Shown: one piece after another, positions 57,006-64,000 of the stretch
How positions within the stretch are numbered: the first letter of the stretch is position 1
Layout: each line of letters opens with the position of its first letter
Program-made: the position numbers and the translations under genes
Assembly (NCBI GenBank): GCA_937142855.1
Contig: CAKZQZ010000029.1
Location: 47,010 to 111,009, forward strand
Direction of reading: 5' to 3'
From: an uncultured Alphaproteobacteria bacterium
GTDB taxonomy: Bacteria > Pseudomonadota > Alphaproteobacteria > Puniceispirillales > Marisalimonadaceae
DNA length: 64,000 bases
The notes under the pieces: generated by a model
Database searches by the model: none
What the model was told of the DNA's origin: nothing
The model's input: only the letters and a program-made list of their open reading frames with translations

Positions 57006-57573
57006 TTTTCACAACTTTTTTTTGAGATTTTATTTTATTTAAGGTTTTTTTATTATTTTTTAATATTGCTAAGACAGCTATTCCTGCCGTAAATACAACT
57101 ATGGTCTCTCCAAAAGTGTCATAACCACGATAACTAGCTAAAACTGATGTAACTATGTTAGGTATCCCAATATCATCACGTGAGCCTAAAATATATTCTG
57201 GAACGATATGTTGGTGTATTGGCGATGTAGCAAGTCCAATTTCAGGCAAATCATAACTACACCAAATTAAAACGCCACCAAGCACCAAGCATATGACAGC
57301 AGGAAAAGCTTGGTTGTTAACAGTTTGTTCTTCTTTTTTTGGCAAGAAAGCCATGGCAGCTAAGAATAATACTGTTGATATGCCAGCACCGACAGATGCT
57401 TCTGTAAAAGCAACATCTACAGCATCTAAAGTAATGAACATTAATGCAGCTACTAATGAATACGCACTTGTTAAAAGTACTGTATAAATAACAGATCTAG
57501 ACTTCAAAAGCGCAATTCCGATTGCTAACATTATTGAAACTAAAAAGGCATTGATCATTAATTCAGATATCAT
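56998..57573 (-). CDS. DUF4040/MbhD-MbhE-like subunit (C-terminal part of MrpA as a separate gene)
   Basis: 191 residues. The N-terminal half is DUF4040/MbhD-like (DAVDVAFTEASVGAGISTVLFL); the C-terminal half is MbhE-like (PNIVTSVLASYRGYDTFGETIVVFTAG). In classical Mrp operons these parts are fused to the C-terminus of the large MrpA protein. Here they are one stand-alone gene, as in Mbh-type complexes. It lies between mrpG and mrpB with 4- and 8-base overlaps. Confidence 0.9.
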   Translation of the reverse strand: MISELMINAFLVSIMLAIGIALLKSRSVIYTVLLTSAYSLVAALMFITLDAVDVAFTEASVGAGISTVLFLAAMAFLPKKEEQTVNNQAFPAVICLVLGGVLIWCSYDLPEIGLATSPIHQHIVPEYILGSRDDIGIPNIVTSVLASYRGYDTFGETIVVFTAGIAVLAILKNNKKTLNKIKSQKKVVKNG

Positions 57574-57890
57574 AATAACTTTCCAATTTTTTTACCTACA
57601 GGAACTATTCCTTTCTCCCTAGCTAAGTTAGCGGTGACGTGACTCGTAACTGGACTGGTAAAAAAAATAAAAATTCCAATTAATAGTAATTTTACAGTAA
57701 TCAATGACCAGCCTGACTGAATAATCATTCCAAGAATAAAAAAAGCAGTACCGCCTGTGTCAATCATCCCAGCAGCATGAATTCTAGAAAAAACATCAGG
57801 TAGTTTTATCAGTCCACATGCTCCTATAATTATACATAGAGAACCTAAGAAAAAACATAACCCAGTAAGTAAATCTATGAACAAGTCCAT
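57570..57890 (-). CDS. mrpG: MrpG-type antiporter subunit
   Basis: 106 residues with three membrane helices and the family pattern IKLPDVFSRIHAAGMIDTGG (about 27-46, cut). It overlaps the DUF4040 gene by 4 bases and follows mrpF directly. A small accessory subunit of the antiporter. Confidence 0.92.
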   Translation of the reverse strand: MDLFIDLLTGLCFFLGSLCIIIGACGLIKLPDVFSRIHAAGMIDTGGTAFFILGMIIQSGWSLITVKLLLIGIFIFFTSPVTSHVTANLAREKGIVPVGKKIGKLL

Positions 57891-58156
57891 TATTTATTAT
57901 TTCCTTTTAATGAACCGGTACTAAAAAGCTTTAATATGGCAACTGTACCAATGAAATTTATTAACGCATATACTATTGCAATATCTAAAAACTCTGGTCT
58001 ATTCGCATAAAATCCATGAAGGGCAATTCCAATAACAATTATTGTTCCAAGACTATTAACAGCTAAAACTCTATCAAATGTAGTTTTTCCTAGTATTATT
58101 CTCGCTAATACCAACAAAGCAGAAACCGCACATGCTGTTAAAGCTGCCAAGAACAT
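57890..58156 (-). CDS. mrpF: MrpF-type antiporter subunit
   Basis: 88 residues with three helices. The family opening RIILGKTTFDRVLAVNSLGT is present. Overlaps mrpE and mrpG by one base each, so the whole operon is translationally coupled. Confidence 0.92.
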   Translation of the reverse strand: MFLAALTACAVSALLVLARIILGKTTFDRVLAVNSLGTIIVIGIALHGFYANRPEFLDIAIVYALINFIGTVAILKLFSTGSLKGNNK

Positions 58157-58623
58157 TATCGTTCACCCTCTAACAATTTAACTTTTTTATCCATTTCATT
58201 ACTCCTAACATCATTTCCAAAATCAGTATTTAGAGCATGTACTTCAAAAGTATTATTTTTAATTTTTGTGGTTACAGTTCCTGGAGTTAAAGTAATGGAA
58301 TTTGCGTATGTCACTTTAGCTACATCTGTTATTTGAGAAGCTTTTACAGTAAATGTTTCGGGTTTAATATTATTTGAAATAATTGCTTTAGCTGTGTTTA
58401 GATTTGAAATTAATATTTCTTTAAACAGCCACATTAAATAACCTAATAGCCTAGGTAAAAAAAACAAAGGTAAACCTTCATCATCGATTAGTTTTGCCCT
58501 ATTAGCTAAATATACACAAAATGCACAAGACAAAACACCTAAGCTAATAATTAAAAAAGTGTAATGCCCTGACATTAATAGCCATAAACAAACTAGAATA
58601 ACAAAAAGAATTAACGGCTTCAT
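58156..58623 (-). CDS. mrpE: MrpE-type antiporter subunit
   Basis: 155 residues from ATG 58623 (a TTG at 58626 precedes it). Two N-terminal helices lead to a soluble domain with the family pattern NSITLTPGTVTT at about 109-120. It is the first gene of the operon, reading leftward into mrpF, mrpG and the rest. The operon begins about 90 bases after thiY; no promoter stands out. Confidence 0.92.
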   Translation of the reverse strand: MKPLILFVILVCLWLLMSGHYTFLIISLGVLSCAFCVYLANRAKLIDDEGLPLFFLPRLLGYLMWLFKEILISNLNTAKAIISNNIKPETFTVKASQITDVAKVTYANSITLTPGTVTTKIKNNTFEVHALNTDFGNDVRSNEMDKKVKLLEGER

Positions 58624-58718
58624 CAAATTGAATACCCATTGTTTAATTTATATAAAATAAATAATCCCCGAATTATTCTTAAATAAAAATAGATTAATAT
58701 CAATACAAGTTTAAAATA

Positions 58719-59657
58719 TTACGGTTTTGCAAAAGTGTAAGCTTGAATATTTTTTTTGATAATGCCTTTTTCCTTTAAAAAATTACCAAATTCTTCATAA
58801 GTTTTTAAATCATGGGCTTGAGGCCTTAGTGTAAATCTACTCAACGTATCTTTGAAAGCTCTTTTGTTTAACTCGTCGTCAAGACCTTTACGATATGTTG
58901 AAAAATCTTTCCATGTTGTTTCTGGATCATTGATAATTGTTAAAGTAGCCTTTTGAATGGCTTTAAAGAATTTGTCAAAGACAGGATTGTTCCTGTTTTT
59001 TACATTTGAAATATAGATAAGTTCTTCATAAGAAGGCACACCATGCTCTTCTGGATAGAAAGCTTTTCCGGGGTGATTAACTATATCCATTTGGTTAAGC
59101 TCAAAATTTCTAAAGGCTCCTATTACAGCATCAACTTTTTTTGCAATTAGGGATGGTGATAATGAAAAGTTAATATTTATTAAATCTACATCGGTCATTT
59201 TAATATTGTATTTTTCTAACATTCCGGAGAGTAAAGCTTCTTCAAAACCACCAACTGAAAAACCAATTTTTTTACCTTTGAGATCAGAAATTGATTTAAT
59301 AGGCCCATTTTCTAAAACAACTAGTGAATTTAAAGGAACGCTAACAAGGGTTCCAACCCTTACTACTGGTAAACCTTGGTCAACTTGGATATGTAGCTGT
59401 GGCTGATAAGAAATAGCTAAATCTAATTTGCCAGCAGCAACAAGTTTTGGAGGGTCATTAGGGTCAGCTGGCTCTATCATTTCAACTTGTAGTCCTACTT
59501 CTTTAAAAAAACCTCTTTTTTGTGCTATTATGAGAGGGGCATGGTCTGGATTTATAAACCAATCTAAACCAATAGTAATTTTGTCAGTCTTAGCGTTAGC
59601 AACACTTAAAGTAAGTAGAATAAAAGATGTTGTGATTATTTTGAATATTATTTGCAT
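58719..59657 (-). CDS. thiY: ABC transporter substrate-binding protein ThiY (thiamine-precursor uptake)
   Basis: 312 residues: signal peptide (1-22, ANA-type cleavage) and an NMT1/ThiY-like binding fold (GLDWFINPDHAPLIIAQKRGFF, LDLAISYQPQLHIQVDQGLPVV). A TPP riboswitch in its leader identifies the substrate as a pyrimidine precursor of thiamine such as HMP or formylaminopyrimidine. The ATG lies only seven bases after the putative ribosome-binding site inside the riboswitch. No ThiZ ATPase follows; the next gene downstream is mrpE. Confidence 0.92.
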   Translation of the reverse strand: MQIIFKIITTSFILLTLSVANAKTDKITIGLDWFINPDHAPLIIAQKRGFFKEVGLQVEMIEPADPNDPPKLVAAGKLDLAISYQPQLHIQVDQGLPVVRVGTLVSVPLNSLVVLENGPIKSISDLKGKKIGFSVGGFEEALLSGMLEKYNIKMTDVDLININFSLSPSLIAKKVDAVIGAFRNFELNQMDIVNHPGKAFYPEEHGVPSYEELIYISNVKNRNNPVFDKFFKAIQKATLTIINDPETTWKDFSTYRKGLDDELNKRAFKDTLSRFTLRPQAHDLKTYEEFGNFLKEKGIIKKNIQAYTFAKP

Positions 59658-59745
59658 TGTGCATCTCCCTCCGCTGGTTTTAACCAGATCAGGTTATAAG
59701 GGTTAATTTCTCAGCAAGACGTATGTCATGCACCCCTGGCAGAAC
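59658..59745 (-). ncRNA. TPP riboswitch (THI element) controlling thiY
   Basis: Read on the minus strand, the consensus blocks occur in order: CCAGGGGTGC, GCTGAGA, ACCCTTATAACCTGATCTGG, then CCAGCGGAGGGA. The GGAGGGAG at 59672-59665 is the only plausible ribosome-binding site for thiY, so ligand binding should hide it. It lies between thiX and thiY. Confidence 0.95.
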
Positions 59746-59785
59746 TTACTAATAATATTTATTATAAAAAAATCAATAAATTAAT

Positions 59786-60511
59786 TTATTTCCACCACAC
59801 ATATTTACTCAAGATTATGTCAGTAATTTTATAAATAGAAATTGTAACAAAAATAAGAATAATTAAGGCTGCAAACATGTTGTCAGTTTGAAGCCTAGCA
59901 TTGCTATAGATCATAAAAGAACCAAGCCCTGTGCTTCCGCCTATCCATTCTCCAACGACAGCTCCAATAGGGGCAAAACATGCAGCAACCCTAATGCCAG
60001 AACATAAACCTGGTAATGATGATGGTATTTTTATTTTCCAGAATAATTGAGTTTTTGTAAAATTTAATGTTTTGCCAGCGTCGATTAATTCTTGGGGAAC
60101 CTTGTTTAATGCATCTGTGAAATTAGATGTTATGGGGAAAAAAACAATTAATACACCTATAACTATTTTACTGCTCATGCCATACCCTAGCCATAAAATT
60201 AATAGAGGAGCCAAAGCAAAAACCGGTATTGATTGACTTGCAAGTAAGATTGGCATAACCCATCTCTTTAATTTGTTAGAAGAAGAAATAATGAGAGCAG
60301 TTGTTATACCAATTACTGTTCCAATAAAGATTGAGGCTAAAATTTCTGTAAGCGTATAAGTGGTATGTGTTAGAAGTTCTTCCCAATTATTATAAATTGA
60401 AACAAATATTTTTGACGGCCGTGGTAACATGAACGGAGGTAAATCAAAAAACACACAACAAATTTCCCATATAAAAAAAATGGTTGATGCTATAAATATC
60501 CCTCTAATCAT
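59786..60511 (-). CDS. thiX: ABC transporter permease ThiX (thiamine-precursor uptake)
   Basis: 241 residues with about six membrane helices and the BPD permease loop (AGKTLNFTKTQLFWKIKIPSSLP, EAA-type motif near 145-165). It is similar to permeases paired with ThiY for pyrimidine uptake. It reads leftward into the thiY leader. The start (60511) diverges from a plus-strand gene at 60568. The riboswitch lies downstream of this gene and therefore does not control it. Confidence 0.87.
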   Translation of the reverse strand: MIRGIFIASTIFFIWEICCVFFDLPPFMLPRPSKIFVSIYNNWEELLTHTTYTLTEILASIFIGTVIGITTALIISSSNKLKRWVMPILLASQSIPVFALAPLLILWLGYGMSSKIVIGVLIVFFPITSNFTDALNKVPQELIDAGKTLNFTKTQLFWKIKIPSSLPGLCSGIRVAACFAPIGAVVGEWIGGSTGLGSFMIYSNARLQTDNMFAALIILIFVTISIYKITDIILSKYVWWK

Positions 60512-60567
60512 TTTAACCTATAATAATTATTTCAATTTAATAAATATATATATTAGAAAAAACTACA

Positions 60568-61698
60568 ATGCAGAATTTTTTATATACAAGTGATGTTTTT
60601 AAGGGTTCCCGATATGGAGAAGGGCATCCATTGGACATGGATCGAGTTTGGCCAAGTGTAGAACTTGTTCAAATGATGGGATGGATTGAAGAAAAACAAA
60701 TAGTAAAGCACGGTCCTGCAACCATAGAAGAATTAATAAAGTTTCATGATTTAGATTACGTTCTTGCTTTAAAAGAGGCTGAAGAAAAACAGACTCTTCC
60801 TCATGAAATAAAAATTAAATATAATATTGGCATTGGCAACAACCCTATTTTTAGTGAAGTTTTTTCTAGACCAGCCACAGCAGCTAAAGCCTCTATTTCA
60901 GCAATAGAAAAAATTGCCGCAAACAAAGCTAAACGAATTTTAAATATATCTGGAGGAACACATCATGGAAGAAAGTCACAGGCATACGGCTTCTGTTTCC
61001 TTAATGATTGTGTGCTTTCAATTTTAAAAGCTATAGAGTTAGGGTTTCAAAATATATTATATGTAGACATAGATGCTCACCATTGTGACGGTGTGCAGGA
61101 CGTTTTCAAGGATAATGAAAATGTAAATATTGTTTCAATACATGAAAAAAAAAGATGGCCATTTACCGGATTAATTGAAGATTGTAAAATTAAAAATATT
61201 TTAAATTTTCCAGTATCTGAACATTTTACTGATCAAGATATGAATTTTTTAATTAATGATTTTATAATACCTTTTGCAAATAAGAAAAAACCAGAGCTTT
61301 TAATTATTCAAGCAGGGGCAGATATGTTGCACGGCGATCCCCAGTCTAGAATAAGTTTATCTAATAATGCTTATTGGAAAGCAATATATGATCTGCTTTC
61401 TCTTTGTGATAAGTCTCTCATCCTTGGAGGAGGGGGGTACAATCCATATCTTACAGCTAAAGCATGGGCTGGAAATTGGGTTTTGCTTAATAATAAAATT
61501 GAGCTCTTAGATATGGATATGAATAAAGAATGTCATCAATTTCTAAAATCATTAAGGTGGAGCAATAGTAGAGTCAAAAATGGTATTCCTAGTGAATGGA
61601 TTAGTTCTTGGCGTGATGAAAAGAAAAAAAATAAAATAAGTGATGAGATCATTTCATTAATAAGGGAAATTAAAAGTATAAAAAAATATGAAATTTAA
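60568..61698 (+). CDS. Histone-deacetylase (acetoin utilization AcuC-like) family protein
   Basis: 376 residues of the zinc-dependent deacetylase superfamily. The catalytic histidines are in GGTHHGRKSQAYGFC (about 131-145), the zinc ligands in DIDAHHCDG and GADMLHGDP, and the tyrosine motif GGGGYNPY is kept. It removes acetyl or similar acyl groups from a protein or small-molecule amine; the physiological target is unknown. It overlaps the next gene by 11 bases. Confidence 0.9.
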   Translation: MQNFLYTSDVFKGSRYGEGHPLDMDRVWPSVELVQMMGWIEEKQIVKHGPATIEELIKFHDLDYVLALKEAEEKQTLPHEIKIKYNIGIGNNPIFSEVFSRPATAAKASISAIEKIAANKAKRILNISGGTHHGRKSQAYGFCFLNDCVLSILKAIELGFQNILYVDIDAHHCDGVQDVFKDNENVNIVSIHEKKRWPFTGLIEDCKIKNILNFPVSEHFTDQDMNFLINDFIIPFANKKKPELLIIQAGADMLHGDPQSRISLSNNAYWKAIYDLLSLCDKSLILGGGGYNPYLTAKAWAGNWVLLNNKIELLDMDMNKECHQFLKSLRWSNSRVKNGIPSEWISSWRDEKKKNKISDEIISLIREIKSIKKYEI

Positions 61699-62149
61699 AT
61701 TCATAAAATCTTTATTAGGAATATTCCTAATTAATGTATGTTTTTCTATATTTGCACATGCTAAAACTCTAGAATTTGAGGAGATCTACTGCGAAATTAA
61801 GATAAATAAGAAAAAACAAGCCTTATTTTCCTTATATGTCGCAGACACTTATGAAAAACGAAAATATGGTTTAATGAATAGAGAGTATATAAAATCTAAC
61901 TCTGGAATGCTTTTTATGTGGAAAGATTTAGAAAAAAGAATTTTTTGGATGAAAAATACATATTTTGATCTTGATTTATTTTTTCTTGGAAAAGAGGGGC
62001 AAGTTTTAGAAATATTTAAAAATGCAAAAGCATTTGATGAAAATCAAATTTTTAGTAAACAAAAAGTAATGTTTGTACTTGAGCTCAAAGCTGGTGAACA
62101 TCAAATCAAAATAGGCGATAAGCTTAACTGTGCCTATCTTAACTTATGA
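61688..62149 (+). CDS. DUF192 family exported protein
   Basis: 153 residues. A signal peptide (1-24) precedes the DUF192 domain with RKYGLMNREYIKSNSGMLFMW (cut) and FWMKNTYFDLDLFFL. The function of this family is unknown. Its start overlaps the previous gene, which implies co-translation. Ends 69 bases before tRNA-Pro. Confidence 0.9.
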   Translation: MKFKFIKSLLGIFLINVCFSIFAHAKTLEFEEIYCEIKINKKKQALFSLYVADTYEKRKYGLMNREYIKSNSGMLFMWKDLEKRIFWMKNTYFDLDLFFLGKEGQVLEIFKNAKAFDENQIFSKQKVMFVLELKAGEHQIKIGDKLNCAYLNL

Positions 62150-62180
62150 TAAAATTTTTAAATTTAATTGAAAGTAAAGC

Positions 62181-62208
62181 TTGCTTTTGACAATTTCTAA
62201 AGTATAAA
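62181..62208 (+). promoter_or_regulatory. Possible promoter of tRNA-Pro
   Basis: TTGCTT (62181-62186) and TATAAA (62203-62208) are 16 bases apart, and the tRNA begins 10 bases later. A better -35 TTGACA at 62187 is only 10 bases from TATAAA and cannot be used with it. Confidence 0.4.
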
Positions 62209-62218
62209 TCGAATTGTT

Positions 62219-62295
<77 letters not shown>

Positions 62296-62363
62296 ACATA
62301 AGTGTCTGATAGTAATTGCTATTTTACCCACTTTCCTTCTCACTTTACTTCAAATGTAACCAC

Positions 62364-62382
62364 TTGATCCACTATTGATCCA
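62364..62382 (+). repeat. Tandem direct repeat upstream of the integrase
   Basis: TTGATCCA at 62364-62371 and again at 62375-62382, an 11-base period, immediately before the GAGG ribosome-binding site (62385-62388). Possible binding site for a repressor or excisionase of the element. Confidence 0.5.
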
Positions 62383-62395
62383 GTGAGGTTATGTT

Positions 62396-63370
62396 ATGCC
62401 GTCTATACTAAAAAGAAATGACAAGTGGTTTGTTAGGGTAAGAAAGCACGGACAACCATCACAATCTAAAACATTTAACATTAAAAAAGATGCTCAGAAA
62501 TGGGCTGTTATGATTGAAAGAGAATTAGACCAAGGACTTGTTGAGTATGTTGACAAGTCAGTCACCTTAGGTGATTTACTTAAACGATACCTAAAAGAGG
62601 TTACCCCTCATAAAAAGAGCCGTGATAAAGAGACATGGAGGATTAAGGCTCTACTTAAAAGATCTATATCAGGCGTTGGATTAAATAATTTAACCTCTAC
62701 AATTATATCGAGTTATAAATATTCAAGACTTCCTGATGGCGCAAGAACCACTAGGTATGACTTGGCGTTAATAAGGCACTGTCTTGAGTTTGCAAGACTG
62801 GAGTGGGGTTATTATCTGCCTATTAACCCTGTTGACCTGGTATCTAAGCCAAGGCTTAATAAACCAAGAGATAGGCGCGTAGGAAAGGACGATATCGACA
62901 CCTTAATGGACGCTATAAGCCATTCAAAAGTGACTTACCTTAAGCCATTAATACTCATTGCTATAGAAACAGGATTGCGTCAGGGAGAACTGGTCAAGTT
63001 AATGTGGAGTGATGTCGATTTAGATAGTCGTCTTCTAAAGGTCAAAGACACGAAGAACGGTGAGGATAGGGTAGTTCCTTTGTCAAACAAAGCCTTAGTA
63101 ATACTTCAATCACTACCAAGATTAGGAGCAACAGTATTTAATGCAAGTCACTCGTCACTTCAAAACGCATGGAAGAGGCTAATAAAGAGATCTGGTTTAT
63201 TTGATCTTCACTTCCATGATTTAAGGCATGAGGCTATATCAAGATTTATAGAGCGGGGGTTAACAATACCTGAAGCAGCCTCAATTAGCGGTCACAAAAC
63301 TCAGTCAATGCTTCTTAGGTATGCACATCCAGACCTTAGTTATATCAAGAAAAAGGTTATGAGTTTTTAG
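62396..63370 (+). CDS. Tyrosine site-specific integrase of a tRNA-Pro-associated element
   Basis: 324 residues with the tyrosine-recombinase catalytic set R195 (TGLRQGEL), K220, H274, R277 (HDLRH), H300 (SGHKTQ) and nucleophile Y309 (LRYAHP). The N-terminal ~55 residues form a small SAM-like/Arm-type domain. It is read away from tRNA-Pro, as in islands and prophages that use a tRNA 3' end as attachment site. GAGG lies seven bases before the ATG. The sequence is visibly less A+T-rich than the neighbouring genes, which supports recent acquisition. Confidence 0.93.
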   Translation: MPSILKRNDKWFVRVRKHGQPSQSKTFNIKKDAQKWAVMIERELDQGLVEYVDKSVTLGDLLKRYLKEVTPHKKSRDKETWRIKALLKRSISGVGLNNLTSTIISSYKYSRLPDGARTTRYDLALIRHCLEFARLEWGYYLPINPVDLVSKPRLNKPRDRRVGKDDIDTLMDAISHSKVTYLKPLILIAIETGLRQGELVKLMWSDVDLDSRLLKVKDTKNGEDRVVPLSNKALVILQSLPRLGATVFNASHSSLQNAWKRLIKRSGLFDLHFHDLRHEAISRFIERGLTIPEAASISGHKTQSMLLRYAHPDLSYIKKKVMSF

Positions 63371-63500
63371 GTACCATATTCTGAGAATTGGTCCCCCCGG
63401 GGTTAATAGATAAAAGCTTTTCAAAAAAAGGGGTAAAGGCTTGTTGTTATTGTTATTATTTTATTTTAGCATTTAATTAACATATCAAATAGGTTCTGTC

Positions 63501-63905
63501 ATGAGCATTAAATTATCTAGAAGAAGCTTTTTAAAGGGATTGTCTACAGTAACATTTCTTACCTTTCAAAAAATCAATGTATCGTCAACTTTTGAGGCAT
63601 TAGGGGAGATCTTAGATATAGAACCTTTAATTTTTAATGTTCATCGTAAGCAACTTGAAATAGCAAATTACTTCAATACACCTAATCGTTATGATGCTTA
63701 TGGAGTTAACCAAAGTGATATAAAAACTAAAGATGACTTAATAGATTATTGTGATGCTAATTCTTTTTTACTTCGGCAAGTCTATGAGTACTCTCAACAA
63801 GCATTTGAAGATAAAATGATGGAAGATCAGTCAATAGAAAGTCTTGAAGGTCTGATAAAGAATTTAGATAGTAATCAATTTATTGGATTCACTTTCGGTA
63901 ATTAG
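63501..63905 (+). CDS. Unknown protein with twin-arginine signal, in the integrated element
   Basis: 134 residues beginning with a Tat signal: S6-R7-R8-S9-F10-L11-K12 matches the consensus S-R-R-x-F-L-K exactly, followed by a weakly hydrophobic core. The remaining ~100 residues are acidic and helical with no domain I recognise. Tat export implies a folded, possibly cofactor-bearing protein or a partner of one. It follows the integrase by 130 bases of non-coding sequence and lies near the right edge, so its partners are out of view. Confidence 0.72.
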   Translation: MSIKLSRRSFLKGLSTVTFLTFQKINVSSTFEALGEILDIEPLIFNVHRKQLEIANYFNTPNRYDAYGVNQSDIKTKDDLIDYCDANSFLLRQVYEYSQQAFEDKMMEDQSIESLEGLIKNLDSNQFIGFTFGN

Positions 63906-64000
63906 TATAGTGGGGTTCGGTCTAGATACTTTTTCGATAGGTTGCTGATTATTTCCTTCTTTACTAGAACCTAAGTTCAATTTATCATCCCTAGTGGTTG

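Noticed and set aside
58650..58690. Hairpin (AATAAT / ATTATT with a GC-rich loop) between thiY and mrpE as a terminator
   Set aside because: The stem is only six A-T pairs and too weak; no firm terminator can be called there.
62391..62396. ATG at 62391 as the integrase start
   Set aside because: It is out of frame with the recombinase; the ATG at 62396 gives the full protein and has correct spacing from GAGG.
63371..63500. Palindromic CCCCGGGG stretch and A/G-rich segment after the integrase as a terminator or attachment site
   Set aside because: No proper stem with a T run and no repeat of the tRNA end could be found there.

Overview
The window is about 64 kb of an A+T-rich chromosome from what looks like a free-living, probably marine alphaproteobacterium with a compact genome. 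The lineage is supported by a GcrA cell-cycle regulator, the block tig-clpP-clpX-lon-HU, a glnB-glnA pair, an ETF:ubiquinone oxidoreductase and an alphaproteobacterial type of HtrA-like protein. Intergenic gaps are short, neighbouring genes often overlap by 1-11 bases, and TTG start codons are frequent. The order or genus cannot be fixed from the sequence alone.

Layout. 1-8.7 kb: a truncated LysM protein, a CDP-alcohol phosphatidyltransferase, msrB, an atypical AroE-like dehydrogenase, gcrA and pepN on the plus strand, facing a DEAD-box helicase and parE on the minus strand. 8.8-11.9 kb (minus): nitrogen assimilation (glnB-glnA) and an aspartate-type aminotransferase. 11.9-18.6 kb (plus): tRNA-His and tRNA-Leu, then protein quality control (trigger factor, ClpP, ClpX, Lon) and HU. 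18.5-25 kb: a methyltransferase, tRNA-Val, Fpr, an SDR protein, a cobalamin riboswitch controlling a BtuB-like TonB receptor and a DUF6580-type membrane protein, tRNA-Asp, and an HtrA-like protein that has lost all three catalytic residues.

25.2-47.8 kb (plus): an accessory catabolic and transport region. It holds a VOC protein, MFS exporter, amidohydrolase, HisC-like aminotransferase and aldehyde dehydrogenase; a GAF protein, a small unknown protein and a double cyclic-nucleotide-binding protein; DgoK/DgoA for 2-keto-3-deoxygalactonate; a two-gene NAD-dependent formate dehydrogenase; a two-subunit sulfopyruvate-decarboxylase-type TPP enzyme; a MarR-EmrA-EmrB efflux operon with a clear palindromic operator; a homocysteine S-methyltransferase; a MoxR ATPase with a CoxE-like VWA protein; a thioesterase; and a large transporter-like membrane protein.

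47.8-60.5 kb (mostly minus): a DMT permease, ETF:ubiquinone oxidoreductase, a NifU-like scaffold, two very small membrane proteins, a ten-gene Mrp-type cation/proton antiporter operon with three MrpD/NuoL-like subunits and a split MrpA, and thiamine-precursor uptake genes (thiY under a TPP riboswitch, thiX upstream of it, no ATPase gene nearby). 60.5-62.3 kb (plus): a histone-deacetylase-family protein, a DUF192 protein and tRNA-Pro. From 62.3 kb to the right edge an integrated element begins: a tyrosine integrase beside tRNA-Pro, then an unknown protein with a perfect twin-arginine motif.

Functionally the window combines housekeeping with vitamin scavenging (B12 and thiamine precursors under riboswitches), oxidation of one-carbon and organosulfur-type compounds, ion homeostasis and drug efflux. 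No CRISPR array, rRNA operon or insertion sequence is visible. The only gap longer than 300 bases (20924-21261) is occupied by the cobalamin riboswitch leader.
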